A DNA stretch of 64,000 nucleotides from Heloderma charlesbogerti. Lineage: Eukaryota; Chordata; Lepidosauria; Squamata; Helodermatidae. The stretch spans positions 186,001 to 250,000 of the forward strand of contig JANEZZ010001677.1 of assembly GCA_026122225.1 (NCBI GenBank), given 5' to 3'. The position numbers were made by a program, and so were the translations under genes. How positions within the stretch are numbered: the first letter of the stretch is position 1; every line of letters begins with the position of its first letter. This document shows, piece after piece, positions 10,570-24,000 of this stretch. Under the pieces are notes generated by a model. It was not told the DNA's origin. It did no database searches and saw only the letters and a list, made by a program, of their open reading frames with translations.

Positions 10570-11270
10570 GGAATTAATGATAAAAAAACAAGATTATCTC
10601 TGAGCATCCGCAGAGTTCAATGAGCAGCCACAGCTTACTTCCATCCCTCCGCAATGTGCACTCGGATCAAAACATTATTTCTAGGGACCTGAGTACTGCT
10701 GCTTTTTATTTGTTTAGAAATGAATTATAGGAACAGAGGCTTCCAAGCTCTCACCTCTGGAACCCATTTTTAGAGTCCGACCCAGAAAATGTGAAGCAGT
10801 TCTAGAAGCTGTTTCCGAGCATGTGCAGAGTGCTTGTGTATATCTTGCCGCTAGAACGCAGGGCTGGTTTGTGCTGACAGCTTGCCCAGTCAGTCCGTTA
10901 AGTCTTTATAACGCCATTGGAAGACAGGGTTGTTTTTGCCACGACAGATGTAAGATGACTCCCATCTTGTCTTTTCCGCAGTCAGGCTTGGATTAATACG
11001 TCGTTGAAGATGTCACTTTCCATTAAGCTAAAAGGGGCTCAGATAGCGAATGTGCTCTGGTGTGATCCTCCATGGAGATTATTGAGGAGTGAAAGAGTAA
11101 GTCTATTCCTCTTACTCCTTCTGCCTCCAGACAGATTCTCATCCAGCAAGGAGCTATGATGCCTCTGGGAACAAAGGGACCCCAGTGATGCCCCACGGAC
11201 TCCAGAAACCTGGCCTCGCTGCTGCACTCTCTGGTTCACGACAGGTTTTGGCAAGACCCTGAAAGGCACC
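10570..11270. other. Presumed 5' leader and upstream region of the transporter
   Basis: No TATA box or CpG island is evident. Transcription start cannot be placed from sequence alone, and no other exon is visible. Confidence 0.3.
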
Positions 11271-11444
11271 ATGTGGGAGCAGATGAAAGCGTTGCTGAGC
11301 CCGTTTTCCATTAGCTTTGCAGGTGCCTGGAAGGGGATCACGGCATTCTGGAGCAGGAATGGCCTCTTGACCCTCTCCATGCTTTCGGTGGTGACCGGAT
11401 GCCTTCTGGGGTTCCTGCTTAGGACGCTGGAGTTGTCTGATCTG
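11271..11444 (+). CDS. EAAT-like transporter exon 1
   Basis: 58 codons from ATG to donor GTAAGT, phase 0. Encodes the cytosolic N-terminus and TM1 with '[20 protein letters not shown]'. The ATG is the first in frame and gives the family's usual N-terminal length. Confidence 0.85.
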
Positions 11445-14400
11445 GTAAGTGACTGGTGGAACAGGCCCCTGATGCAAAAGGCAGGAGCTAGTGCTGCATT
11501 TCTAAAAGACGGCTTGGCATGGAAATGGCCTATTCTGTGGTGAAGAGAAGGTGTTCTGTACGTGCTCAGGAGCTACACTCCACTTTTGACCTCAGTGCTG
11601 CAGGCTTGCTAGTCTGTGCTGCCTGGAACACCTGTGGGATGTTATCACTAGAGGGGGCCGTGCACAAATCTAACTGGCCCTGGAATGGGGAGTGTGTGTG
11701 TGTGTGTGTGCTTTGCCTTTTGTTGTGGACAGAATTTAAGTGTGTCAGAAGGACAGGGCAGAAAATAGAGATACTGCATGTGAAGCTTTTTGCTAGTGGG
11801 GAGTGTTCCTCTATTGAATTTCCATCTGCCATCAGGGAAAACAAGGGCAACCCATCCCTGTTGGGCAACTGGTGAATTAGATCCTCTCTGGGCATCATTT
11901 GTTCAGAAAGGTTGGATGGGCCCTGTCTAACTTTGGGGTCTGTTTTAAACCATCTCACCTTTACTTCTGGCCAGTCTTTTCTGTCTGTAATTGCATCCTG
12001 AAATGCAGAAATTAATTGAAGTTTTTTTTCCCTGGCCAGTTACCTCCAAGCTGGGAAAAGCTTCATGTGCTATGTTTGTGCTATTACAGCCAGGCCAGGA
12101 GGAGAGCCAGAAGGAAAGGTATAAAGGAGGTATAAAGCCTCCAAAGCACAGGAGCAGCAGTTGGAAAGAGGTGACAGCCCTTACTCCAGGTCTCCTCCCA
12201 ATTCAATAACTGATGGGTGCCCTCCAGATGTTTTGGACTACAAATCCCAGCATTCCTCACTACTGGCCATGCTGGTTGAGGCTGACTGGGGTTGACATCC
12301 AAAACCTCTGGAGAGCACCAAGTTGGGACAATCTGCACTGGAGTTTTGCATTTTGCTCCTGGGTCAAACAGCCTTCATTTTGAGGTTTTGGACCTTGGAG
12401 GCTGGCTTTTTGTTTATGTAGTTATTACAATTATTTATATCCTTTCAAATCTTTCTAAGGAGGCCTACAGGTAACGTTTAAAAAAAAAAAAGGAAAAACA
12501 AAAACGAACAATATCAACATATATAACCATTTCTAGAGGGGCAGCCGTCTTAGGGTGCAATCCTATGCACATTTAGACAGGGAAACGTCCTACAACTCCC
12601 AGCATGCCCCAGCCAGCCATGCTGGCTGGGGCATGCTGGGAATTGTAGGACGTTTTCCTGTCTAAATGTGCATAGGATTGCGCCCTTACTCTGTCACAGC
12701 AGAAATGACGAAGAGTCTTGCGGCACTCTAAGAAATTTAGGATGGCATAAGCTTTCGTGGACTATTGTCCACTTCATCAGAAGCATGAAGTGTTTTGGAG
12801 AGTTTCAGGTATAGATGCAGTATACACGGATGGGCAGTGGGGGCAATAAAACCAGCTTGCCCGGTTTCCTGGTCAGAGGGAAATAAAGTATAGGGCGTAC
12901 TGACAGGGACAGTCCCGTTATTAACAGTGTTCCCCCAAGTTATACCAAAATAAGGCATTTCGTATGTGTCGGCCATAAGAAAAATTCCAATATCCATACC
13001 TTTATAATGCCTTTGAGTTGCCCTGATGAAGATATTACACTATCTGGATTTTGGAATTATTAAGAGTGGCAGTTCTGTTGCCACCCTCAAACAATCTGTG
13101 TGACCTTCAAGCATTGTGGTCACTTATTACAGAGGTTGAGGTTGCCTGAAGAATCAGAATGGATCGCCTGGGAAGGAAGGGGCTGTCACTGCACCCCCCC
13201 TTCTTGTCTATGTCAGGGCCATCGGTGTCCCGAGGTGACACCCAAATGTTCTTACGGCTAGCGTAGTGTCATCACAGTGTCATGTCTTCTTTAGAGATGT
13301 CGTTTCAATTATGGGCCTCAGCGTCACAGCAGGAAATGCAAAGCTAAGCTGGGTACTTAGCGGCAGCAAAACGGTGGCCTTCTAGGAACTAGTGCCCCTC
13401 CAAGGCTCTCATCAGCCATGTGTGTACCCAGAATTCCCCCTGCAAGCAGCCTGCCATTTCCCTGCTGCACTGCGTGCTGTGTTAAATTTGTTTAATCAGA
13501 AAAGTGCCGGGGTGCAGGTTTTCCTGAGAACTTCACTATTAAAACTTAAAATGTCTGCTTCCGCACCCGTGTAGTTTGGGGACGGGGAGACATTATTTGT
13601 GGATCTGCACATGCTCAGAGAAACTCACTTCAGTGCTTTAGGGCTGAGCCTTGGTACAGAGAGTGTGGCTCAGGTCAAACCATACAACTTTCCTTGGCAT
13701 CATCATGATTAGAACATATCCATAAGCTTGCATTTATAACATTCAAGTATTAGTTTCTCGTTTAATTAAAATGTCGCTGTTTGAAAGAGCTTGGGTAGCT
13801 GGTTTCGCTTTCAGGTGACTGCTGCTGAGTGAGGCTGTCTTTCCTGGCTGGATTTGTATTTTTCTCCACTATTTTTGTTTGCTGCTGTTGATATTCAAGA
13901 GGACATTTTGGGCTTTTCCACAGACTCAGCCCTTTTGCCTCTTCTCTCCTTTCTCCCCACCCTTCCAAAAAGCTGATGAGTGAGGTCAATAGAATTTAGT
14001 GACTCAGGACCACTTCTTTATAGAGAAAAAATCAGACAGAAAAAGAACAGCTTCCAGAGGGTTGCACTTTTAAAAACAAAACAAATCTGGGAAACAGGAT
14101 TTAAATACATACATACACACACACATACATTGCATTTCTCCAGTTCAAATTATAGGATTAGTGCTAGAGATGGAATAAAATAACAGCTGGGAAACATGAG
14201 CGGGAGGGTGCTGTTCATGTCCTTCCTGTGGGCTTCCCAGAGGCAGCTGGTTAGAACTGTGGGAACAGAATGCTGGACTAGATAGGTCAGGTGTGTTGAA
14301 CCTGAGGCCCACGGGCCAAATTTGCCCTACCTGGGGTCCCCAGTCCAGCCCTCTGTATTGCCCCAGATGGCCATGTCCCCTTCCCCCAGCTGCCAGTCTT

Positions 14401-15028
14401 TTGGTGGTTTCCCAGTGTTTGCAGTTTTCCCCCCCATGGTAAAAGGTTGAAATGCCTCTCCTAAGGCTTAGTTACTGGCATTAACAGCTTTAAGCCAAAA
14501 TATGCCGGTACTTTTGGCCCCACTCACCACTGGAATGCGGCCCCCAAGAGCTTCTCAGACATTGAATTCGGCTCTCGGGATGAAAGAGGTTCTGCACCCC
14601 TAAGATAGGCCTTCGGTCTGATCCAGTACAGCTCTTCTTCTGTTCACTTGCTTATCCTGGCGGCTGGATCATACTGGTTGCCCAGTGACTGGACTTAGAT
14701 ACAATTCCATCATGATGTGGTCGGTGATAGGATGGCAGCGTGCGTAGCCTCTACGTTATTTGCTTGCCTGCCTGCCCGTCTCATCACCTCATCCTTTATC
14801 TCCCCTTCATTCTGAGGTCTGCGGTGAAACTGATGAGGTTGGGGGAAAGTGGTGTCAGTTTCACAGATGCCCTTGCTCGTGTTGCAGGCAAGGTTGTGGC
14901 AAGGCCTTGCCAATTTTAGGGGCATCTTTCATGTGAAACTTACAGGGAAAACCTTGTCAGTTTTGCCAGATCGCCCTCCAACAGGACACGTACCTGCACC
15001 AACCCCAAATGAAAAAATACTACAATCC

Positions 15029-15068
<40 letters not shown>

Positions 15069-18000
15069 GTGAAATTGACAAGCCTTTTTTCCACAACTGT
15101 GTCCTGGGGACCAGGCTTTGGGGAGGCATTAGGGCCATGGGGAAGAAGGAGAAATCGGGTAACGATGCAGTGCCTGTTAAGTGACCAAAGGGACACCTCT
15201 AAAAAGAGAGGTCTTATTGTGTGAAAAGAGCCATTTCCACACGTGTGCAGCACTCTATGGAGACACAAGCGAGGGGGCGGAACATTTGGCCGAGATAAAA
15301 TGCATCTGATGTGAAGGCGATGCAAAAATAAAAAGTATGTAGGAAAGCTGACATGTGATTGTGAAACCACTTCCATGAATGGCTGTCATCCATTGATTTT
15401 AAAAGCTGGCACCACTGCATTTATAGTTGCATTTCTGCATTTATAGTTGCATTTCTCTCTTTCTCATATGCACAGCAACCACTGGAAATGGGATGAGTGG
15501 GGAGAAGAGAGAGGTTTGGAAGCCTTTTTAGCGGCACAAGTGCCATCTGTCAAAGCCGCCTTTTGCCTGGGGGCTTTCCCCTACTACCCTCATCGGCTGT
15601 AGGGTCTAGTGGTGATGGCAAAGTATGTGGCAGTTGCTGCACCTGGACTGCCTGGCTCAGAAGCACTGGAAAGGCACAGCAGTTCTGTGAAGTCTTGACA
15701 AGTTTGAGAGCAAAACCACAGGGCCAATTCCCCACAGTGTACACACTGTCTCGGCTCCTGCTATGTGCTTGTAATGACATCTCATCCTTCTGTGCTGTCC
15801 TTTGTGGCCTGACCTGTTTGCTTTCTTTCTCCTGTTTCCCTACAGGAGAAGCAATACTTCTCTTTCCCTGGAGAGCTCCTGATGAGGATGTTAAAGATGC
15901 TAATCTTGCCGCTGATTACCTCCAGGTGAGCTCAGGGGCCCGCTGGGAAGGGGGCAGGTGGAGGAAGCCAACTTGCCAAGCACAGGCTCAGGTGCAGCTG
16001 CCAGGCAAGGGTTTGCTTCCCTAGGGCCTCTCTTCAAACCACCCTCCCTGGCTCCCCTGGACACTGTGCGGGGAGAGGTGTAATTGCCGCTTTCAATATA
16101 TGAGAATTAAACAAGCTTTGTTTTTGAGCTGTGTATTACAAGAAAGGGCATGCCAGCCAAACCCCTGGGGAAGAAAAGTTTTGAATCTCCTTTCCCTGCA
16201 TGCTCTTTTTCTTTTCTTTTGGTACAAGAACAATTATACTTGCACAAAGTAAAGTTGGAGAGATCTGTCCCAGGGGCAGCTGGCTAAACAGCCTCAAAGC
16301 TTAGAGATGGTGTTATTCTGAGTGTGGCACAAACCAGCCTTCGCTAACTTGGCACCCTTTGGATGTGTTGGACTATAAACCCATAGTCCACCCTTTGGAT
16401 GTGTTGGACTATTGGTTCCATTGTCGTATTGCTCTAACAGTCAGGAAGTTTTTCCTGATGTTCAGCCGGAATCTGGCTTCCTGGCACTTGAGCCCATTAT
16501 TCTGTGTCCTGCACTCTGGGATGATCGAGAGGAGATCCTGGCCTTCCTCTCTGTGACAACCTTTCAAGTACTTGAAAAGCGCTATCATATCTCCCATCAG
16601 TCTTCTCTTCTCAAGGCTAAACATGCCCAGTTCTTTCAGTCTCTCTTCATAGGGTTTTGTTTCCAGTCCTCTGAACATCCTTGTTGCCCTCCTCTGAACC
16701 CTCTCCAGTTTGTCTGCATCCTTCTTAAAGTGCAGTGCCCAGAACTGAACACAGTACTCCAGATGAGGCCTAACCAGTGCTGAGTAGAGGGGAACTAGTA
16801 CTTCCCGGGATTTGGAAGCTATGCTTCTGTGAATGCAGCCCAAAATGGCATTTGCCTTTTTTGCAGCCACATCCCATTGTTGGCTCATATTCAGCTTGTG
16901 ATCTACCACAATTCCAAGATCCTTCTCACTTGTAGTGTTGAGCCACGTATCCCCCATCTTGTAACTGTGCATTTGGTTTCTTTTTCCTGGGTGCAGAACT
17001 TGGTATTTATCCCTATTAAATGTCATTCTGTCGTTTTCTGCCCAGCGCTCCAGTCTATCAAGATCACTTTGAATTTTGTTTCTGTATCCCGCCCAATTTT
17101 GTGTCATCTGCAAATTTTATCAGCATTCCCTGCACCTCCTCCTCCAAGTCATTAATAAAAATGTTGAAGAGCACTAGGCCCAGGACTGAGCCCTGCGGTA
17201 CCCCGCTCGTTACCTCTGCCCAGTTGGGGAAGGTCCCATTGATAAGCAGTCTTTGTCCAATTATGTAGCCAACTGTGGATCCATCAGATCACTGTTTCAT
17301 CTAGCCCACTTTGAGCTAGTTTGCTCATCAGGATATCATGGGGCACTTTGTCGAAAGCTTTGCTGAAGTCGAGGTATATTATGTCTACAGCATTCCCACG
17401 GTCCACAAGGGAGGTTACTTGATCCAAAAATGAGATCAGATTCATCTGGCAGGATTTGTTCTTGACAAATCCATGTTGGCTTCAAGTAATCACTGCATTG
17501 TTTTCAAGGTGCTTCCAGATGGATTGCTTGATAATCTGCTCCAGAATTTTCCCAGGGATTAATGTCAGACTGATTGGTCTATAGTTCCCAGGTTCCTCCT
17601 TTTTACCCTTTTTGAAGATAGGGACAACATTAGCCCTCCTCCAGTCATCTGGCACTTCACCCATCCTTCATGATTGCTCAAAGAGAATAGACAGCGGTTC
17701 TGAGAGTTCTTCTGCCAGTTCCTTTATTACTCTAGGATGCAGAGTAGGATGCAGACTCAGCCATCCGCTGAGTCTGCAGCCATCCGCTGCTGTTCTGTGG
17801 ATGCAAATGGTGTCCGGTGTAGCGGACGCCATTTGCGTCCCTGCTCTTTTCGTGATAGGCTACGTAAATATTTACGTAGCCTATCATGGCAAAGAGCAGG
17901 GACACAAATGGCGCCCGCTACGCCAGACGCCATTTGCGTCTGCAGACCGGCAGCGGACAGAAGTCCGGCTGCGGACAGGTCTGGCTGGCGGCTCCACGGA

Positions 18001-21000
18001 CTTGCTGGGGAGCGGAGCTGGCCGGGGAGGATTCCAAGGGGTCGCCTCCCCCGTCCCATGGACTTGTGAGTGGGGTTCGTATACCCTACTCCAGGGTCTG
18101 TCCCAGCACCACTAACCAAAGAAACCAGGGACTAAATTTGGCATCTCATCTGAGTCAACTATGGACTGTCTCCCCCTCCAAAGGGAGGCAAAGCTCAGTG
18201 GTAGAGCCCCTGCTTTGCACGTATAAGTTCCCTGGTTCAATCCCCAATATCTCCAGGTAAGAGTAGTAAAGAATCCTCCCTGAAACCCTGGAGAGCTGCT
18301 GCCATTCAGTGTCGACAGTACTGGGCTAGATGTGCCAAGGATCTGATTCTGAATAGGGCAGCTTCTTGTGTTCCTGTGAGTGCTGACCTCACGGCGCTCG
18401 CAGGAACCTGACCAACAGACAAAGACAGCCACCAGAGCTGTTTAGTTTCCACCAGTATTACTTAGTCGTGTACAACAGAGGCCTCTGTTTGGAAGGAGCT
18501 TCTTCTTTCCAACACCACATCTTAGCATCTCTCTGGGCCTCTCTGCACCAGCCTAAAATCCTGCATTCAAAGCGGGGCTTTCTGCTTCCATTTTAGATGC
18601 AGGATCACGACTCCCTTTTTCAGGTGCTTCCTTTCCCCCCTCCCCTTTCCCCTTCTCCCCTATTTGAGTCTTCCAATTATCTTTCATTGATCTCGCTCCT
18701 TTTCTTGCTGCTTATACTCTTTTCACAGAGGAAACCGAAGTAGAACAGAACGGGGGAAGGGGGCAGTGTGATAGCTCATTATCTGAGATCTATTTAAAAA
18801 TGGAACAAAGGGCATTTAGTGCAAGAGATGCCTGGGATGATCATGGTGATGTCTAAAGAGCCCGCAAACTTCTGTGAAGGAGCCATCTCAATTGCAGGAT
18901 AAAAGCTCCATGTGAAGAAAGCCTCTGCTGGCTATAATTAGCCATTCTGTCAATTTTCCCTTAACGAGGTCAACCACATGGCACAGAACGTGCAGCTGGA
19001 GCTTAGATCTTGTGAAAGGGCTGTGGATTACCTGACATGGCAGGGATCATGCGTCACCGATCTGAGCTCCCAAAGCTTCCTTTTGGCCTGGGTGCTGCAC
19101 CATTTTAGCAGTTAAAGCGGCTCACGCTGTGCTTTGGGGATCACGTCAGGAAGCTGGGCTTAGAAGCAAGGTTTGGCAGACGTTTGCTCATTCATTTTTA
19201 TGTTTCTCTCTCTCTCTTGGTAGTTTCAAAAATCAGTTGAACACCGAGTCTCTGAAATTACAGATGCTCAATGAAAGCAAGCAAATTGAAACAGTGTAAA
19301 AGCAACGTTTCTGTGTGCTTCTGGAGCAGGAGAGGAAAGTCATAGTCAGTCCCTAAAGGCTCACGGGAGAGCTGGCCAGATAACCCTTTGCAAGACAGGA
19401 GCTCCAGAGAGAGTCTGTTGCTACGCAGAAGGCCCAAGATCTGGACACTTTCATCGGGGGGGAATCAGTAGCGGTTCCAGATTTTGAGGGGGGAAGCTCC
19501 TTGAGCAAGTTGCCCCTAGTGGTCCCTCTCTCCAATTGGGCTCCCTCCTCCCCACAATTCTCACCACTACCTATTTGCGTGCCCTCTCCTCTGTCCCCAA
19601 AGGAAGGGCCGTGGCTCAGTGGGAGAGCCACTGCTTTGCATACGGAAGATCCCAGGTTCAATTCCTGGCATCACCAGGCAAGGCTGGGAAAGCGCCCGGC
19701 TGAAACCCTGGAGAGCCGTTGCTGCCCGTCAGCGTCAACAATACTGAGCTAGATGGACTGCAAATGTGACTTGGTACAAGACCGCTTCCCATGTTCCTCA
19801 GACAAGTGGAGGATGTTACTTCATGTCCTCACTGTTGCCCCTGCTTGCACACTCAGGTCAGGTAAACAAGTGGGGATAGCAAGGAAGAGGAGCAGCGGGG
19901 CCAGCAGACCTTGGGGGTTGCCAGGGGACACCCTCTGGGTTGTGGGCTTTGGGAAGTGCCCAACAACGCTTGGCCCTGTGGGGGAACCCATATGCAGTCC
20001 CTTTCTCCCCGAAGTTTATTTTTATATGTGCAGGGATGTATTCTTATCAATAATAATAATAATAATAAAAATAAAAAAAACATGAAGGACATTCTAATTC
20101 CACATTCACAGGGAAACGTGCTGGCATCAGGGTGACCAGAGGTAGCTCTGCAAGGGACATGTGGTGTCAGGCTGGAATAACCTGGATTCCTCTGTCTGTC
20201 TGCACAGGGGTCCCCAACCCTTTGGGGTTCATGGGCACTTTTGGAAAGTTGAGAGTGTCATGAGCACTCCCACAAAATGGCTGCCACAAGGGGCTTGGTC
20301 ATCCATAAACTGGCTGCCAGAGTGAGCATGGCCAGTCATAACACACCCTTCCCAGAAGGCAAACTGGTGAGGCTCAAAGAAAAGTCACTTGCCCAAGAAC
20401 CTAAGCACAAGGCAGAGGTGGGGGCTGAGCCCAAGCCATAAAGCCGCTCTTCGGAGCCCAAATAAAGATAGTGCTGGAAGGCAGTGCTTCACTGTGCAGC
20501 ATGCCAGCCTCCCAGTTTAAAAAAACAATAATTAAAAATGTTAATAAAATAAAAGCCAGGAGAAGCAGGGAGCCACTGGTGCCCACTACGCTGGAGAGCC
20601 CAAATCATTGTACGAGTAAAACGGGGAGCCAGAGTTTCACCGAAAAAAGACACACACATGCACCACCTCCCTTTGCTGATGACCTAACTAGGTTTGGCCA
20701 AAAGCCAACATCATGGAACAGGCAGTATCAGGCTGTGCCAGACATAGATAGCAGAGCATCCACCACCACGTCCTCTCTCTCTTTCTCCCCCACTTCAGCT
20801 TGATGTCTGGTCTGGCCACCATGGACTCCAAAGTCTGTGGGAAAATGGGGATCATCACCATTACCTACTACCTCTGGACAACCTTCTTTGCTGTGACTAC
20901 CGGACTCATCTTGGTCATCAGTATCCACCCCGGGGCCGCTGGGCCCCCCGCAACCCCATTTAATTAAAAACCCCCCAAGGTGTGTGTATGTAAAGGGGGG

Positions 21001-24000
21001 GGGGGAAAGGGTAAAAGAAAAAAAAAAAAAAAAAAAAAAAAAAAGGGGAAGGGGTTAAAAAAAAAAAAAAAAATGAAATGTTTTTGTATGGATATTTGGA
21101 TATGAGAGAGTGAGGGGAGTAAGATGATGTAAGGGAAAGTAGAGAGGTGTGGAAAAAAAAAGATTTGGAGATTGTAAGTTAAAATAGGGATGATGTTTTT
21201 TTTGTTTATGTAGAGTTGATGAAGGTGAAGGGGAGTAGTTTGTTGTTATGAAGAATTTTATGAGGGATGTTGTGAGAAGAGGATATTTTAGTTATGGGGT
21301 TTGTTTGGAAGAAATAAAATTAAAAGATGATTGTTTTTGAATATTATTGGATTGTGGAATGGAGAGTGTGATAAGAGAGGTATTATGTTGAAGGGTGTGG
21401 TTGGTTTGGGTGGTTGAAAATGAGTAGGATAAATAATAGAGATTGTATTAAATAAGTTTTATTGGTTTTATTGTTTTGGGGTAATTTTTTTTTTTTTAAT
21501 TACCCTAACCCACCCCAATTGCCTGCCTGAACAACCACGTTTTTAATGCACGACAGAAGCTCATTAAAGAGGGGGCATGACGGAGTTCCCTAGGGAGGGA
21601 GTTCCACAGAGTGGGGGCCACCACAGAGAAGGCCTTCTCCCTCGTCCCCACCAGTCTAGCTGTCCTGGCTGATGGGACAGAGAGAAGGCCATCTGAGACT
21701 GATCTTGTTAAGCGGCCTGTCTGGAGTTGCTGGAGGCGCTCCTTAAGATAGGCTGGGCCGGAACCATATAGGGTTTTAAAGGTCAAAACCAACACCTTGA
21801 ATTTGTCCCGGAAAACAACTGGTAACCAGTGCAACTCCTTCAGCACTGGAGTGATGTGATCTCGCCGGCGGCTGCCTTTAATCAGGCGAGCCGCCGCGTT
21901 CTGTACCAGCTGCAGCTTCTGAACCGTCTTCAAGGGTAACCCCACGTAGAGCGCATTACAGTAGTCTAAACGAGAGGAGACCAGGGCATGTACTACCGAT
22001 GGGAGCAGATGGTCAGGAAGGAAGGGGCGCAGCCGCCGTATCAGATGGAGTTGATACAGCACTGTCCGGCTCACAGCTGACACCTGAGCCTCCATGGACA
22101 GCTGGGAGTCCAAAATGACCCCCAGGCTGCGGACCTGGTCTTTCAAGGGTAGCCGTACCCCATTCAACACCAGGTCAACATCCCCCAGCCTCCTCTTGTC
22201 TCCCACCAAAAGTACCTCGGTCTTGTCAGGGTTCAGCTTCAGCTTATTCCTCCCCATCCAGCCACTCACCGTCTCCAGACATTTGGACAGGGATTCTACG
22301 GCCAACCTTGGTGAAGATTTGAATGAGAGGTAGAGCTGCTTGTCATCCACATATTGATGACACTGCACCCCAAACCTCCTGATGATAGCCCCCAGAGGCT
22401 TCACATAGATGTTAAATAGCATCAGGGAGAGGATGGAACCCTGTGGCACCCCACAAGTAAGTGGCCACGGGTCCGAAACCTCCACTCCCAGTGCTACCCT
22501 CTGGTACCTGCCGGAGAGGAAGGACCGGAACCACCGCAATACAGTGTCTCCAATGCCCAACCCCTCCAGGCGGTCCAGGAGGATACCGTGGTCAACGGTA
22601 TCAAAAGCCGCTGAGAGGTCGAGGAGAACAAGGAAGGAGCATTCACCCCTATCCAGAGCCCTCCTCATATCATCCACCAAGGCGACCAAGGATGTTTCTG
22701 TCCCATGCCCAGGCCTGAAGCCCGACTGAAATGGGTCTAGATAATCAGTTTCTTCCAAGTGTGCCTTCAACTGCACCTTAAGGGGGCACCTTAGATGCCC
22801 GCTGGCTGTAAAGCTGCTTGGAGCACCTGCATTTGCATTTTCTTTCTTAGACCATTAAGGGTTAGAGATTTCATTATGAAAATATGCGCGGTGAAAACAC
22901 TGGATAATTTTTATAAAAATCCATTCTACAATTTGCAAGCTGTTTATTCCAGTTCATATTTGAAAATCCTAAGGACCCCCTTCTCTGAAATGGATCTGCC
23001 TGTCTTTTGAGATCATGTGCTCACGGCCTGCTCTGGCCACCCCTTCCTCTCCAGGCTAGGTGTGTGGCTACCAGAGCCAGGGCATTTTCCATGGTGGCAC
23101 CTCAGTTATGGAGCCCCCTCCAAAGAAAAATTTGGCCAGCATTGACTTTACAGCCTGTTTTGCGCCACGTCAGAATGGGTTTATTCTCCCACATGTTTGG
23201 CAGATGATTAATTTTCCTTACTGCCCCCTCACTACTGCTATTTTCAGACAAGATGTTTTATTGCATTCTTTTGCTGGTCGTTCAACTGGATTTTCTAGTT
23301 AATAATTTTTCCCTGTCTAAGTTGCCTTGATGTTTGGTTTTGTGTGTGTGTTTTAAATGGGAAGGCAGGATATATAACTGAGGTCATCAGATGAGGCACT
23401 TCTGGTGGTTCCACATGGATCTGCAGTCCGTTTGGAATCCACTCAGAGTAGAGCCTTCAGTGCACCGGCTCCCTCTTTGTGGAACTTCCTGCCTGTTGAT
23501 GTTAAGCAGGCAGCAACATTGTTTTGTTTTCTGTTCCTGCTGAAGACATTTATATTTAAACAAGCCTTCCCTGATTGACCAGCCATGGTTCTGTTGTTAT
23601 AATCTGATTTTAAATATTTCAATTTTGTATTTTGATTGTTTTCTTTTATTGTTCACCACTCAGGATAGAGTGGGATATGCGAACCTTTCTTCACAAGGCT
23701 TTTATTGTGCACTCATGATTCCTAATTCACAGTCGTTTGCGGGTGCTTTACATGACATGGGCATCCTTTGCAACCATTTTAGCGGGGTATTTTTCTAACG
23801 GGAAAGTCTGGAATTGGTGGATGGTGTCATGAAACCCTCATGTATTTCCGCCATTCTGCTATACCAGCATTCCATAGTGGTAGTGTATGGAGCATATAGA
23901 AAGGCAGAGAAAGGAAAACCCCATGTGTAAGGAGTTGTTCTTAATCCCACAAAAAATTTCGAACCAGACGCCTCGGTAAAGTGGTGGGTTAAAAGCCTCA

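Noticed and set aside
15032..15066. CRISPR-like or satellite array
   Set aside because: Only a dinucleotide microsatellite; no spacers, and the genome is vertebrate.
15497..16024. 175-codon plus-strand ORF overlapping transporter exon 2
   Set aside because: The true exon 2 is read in another frame here; the long ORF is a chance overlap.
18184..18256. Possible tRNA-Ala gene
   Set aside because: The head is followed by a SINE body, mismatches break the acceptor stem, and the same unit recurs at several places; it is a SINE.
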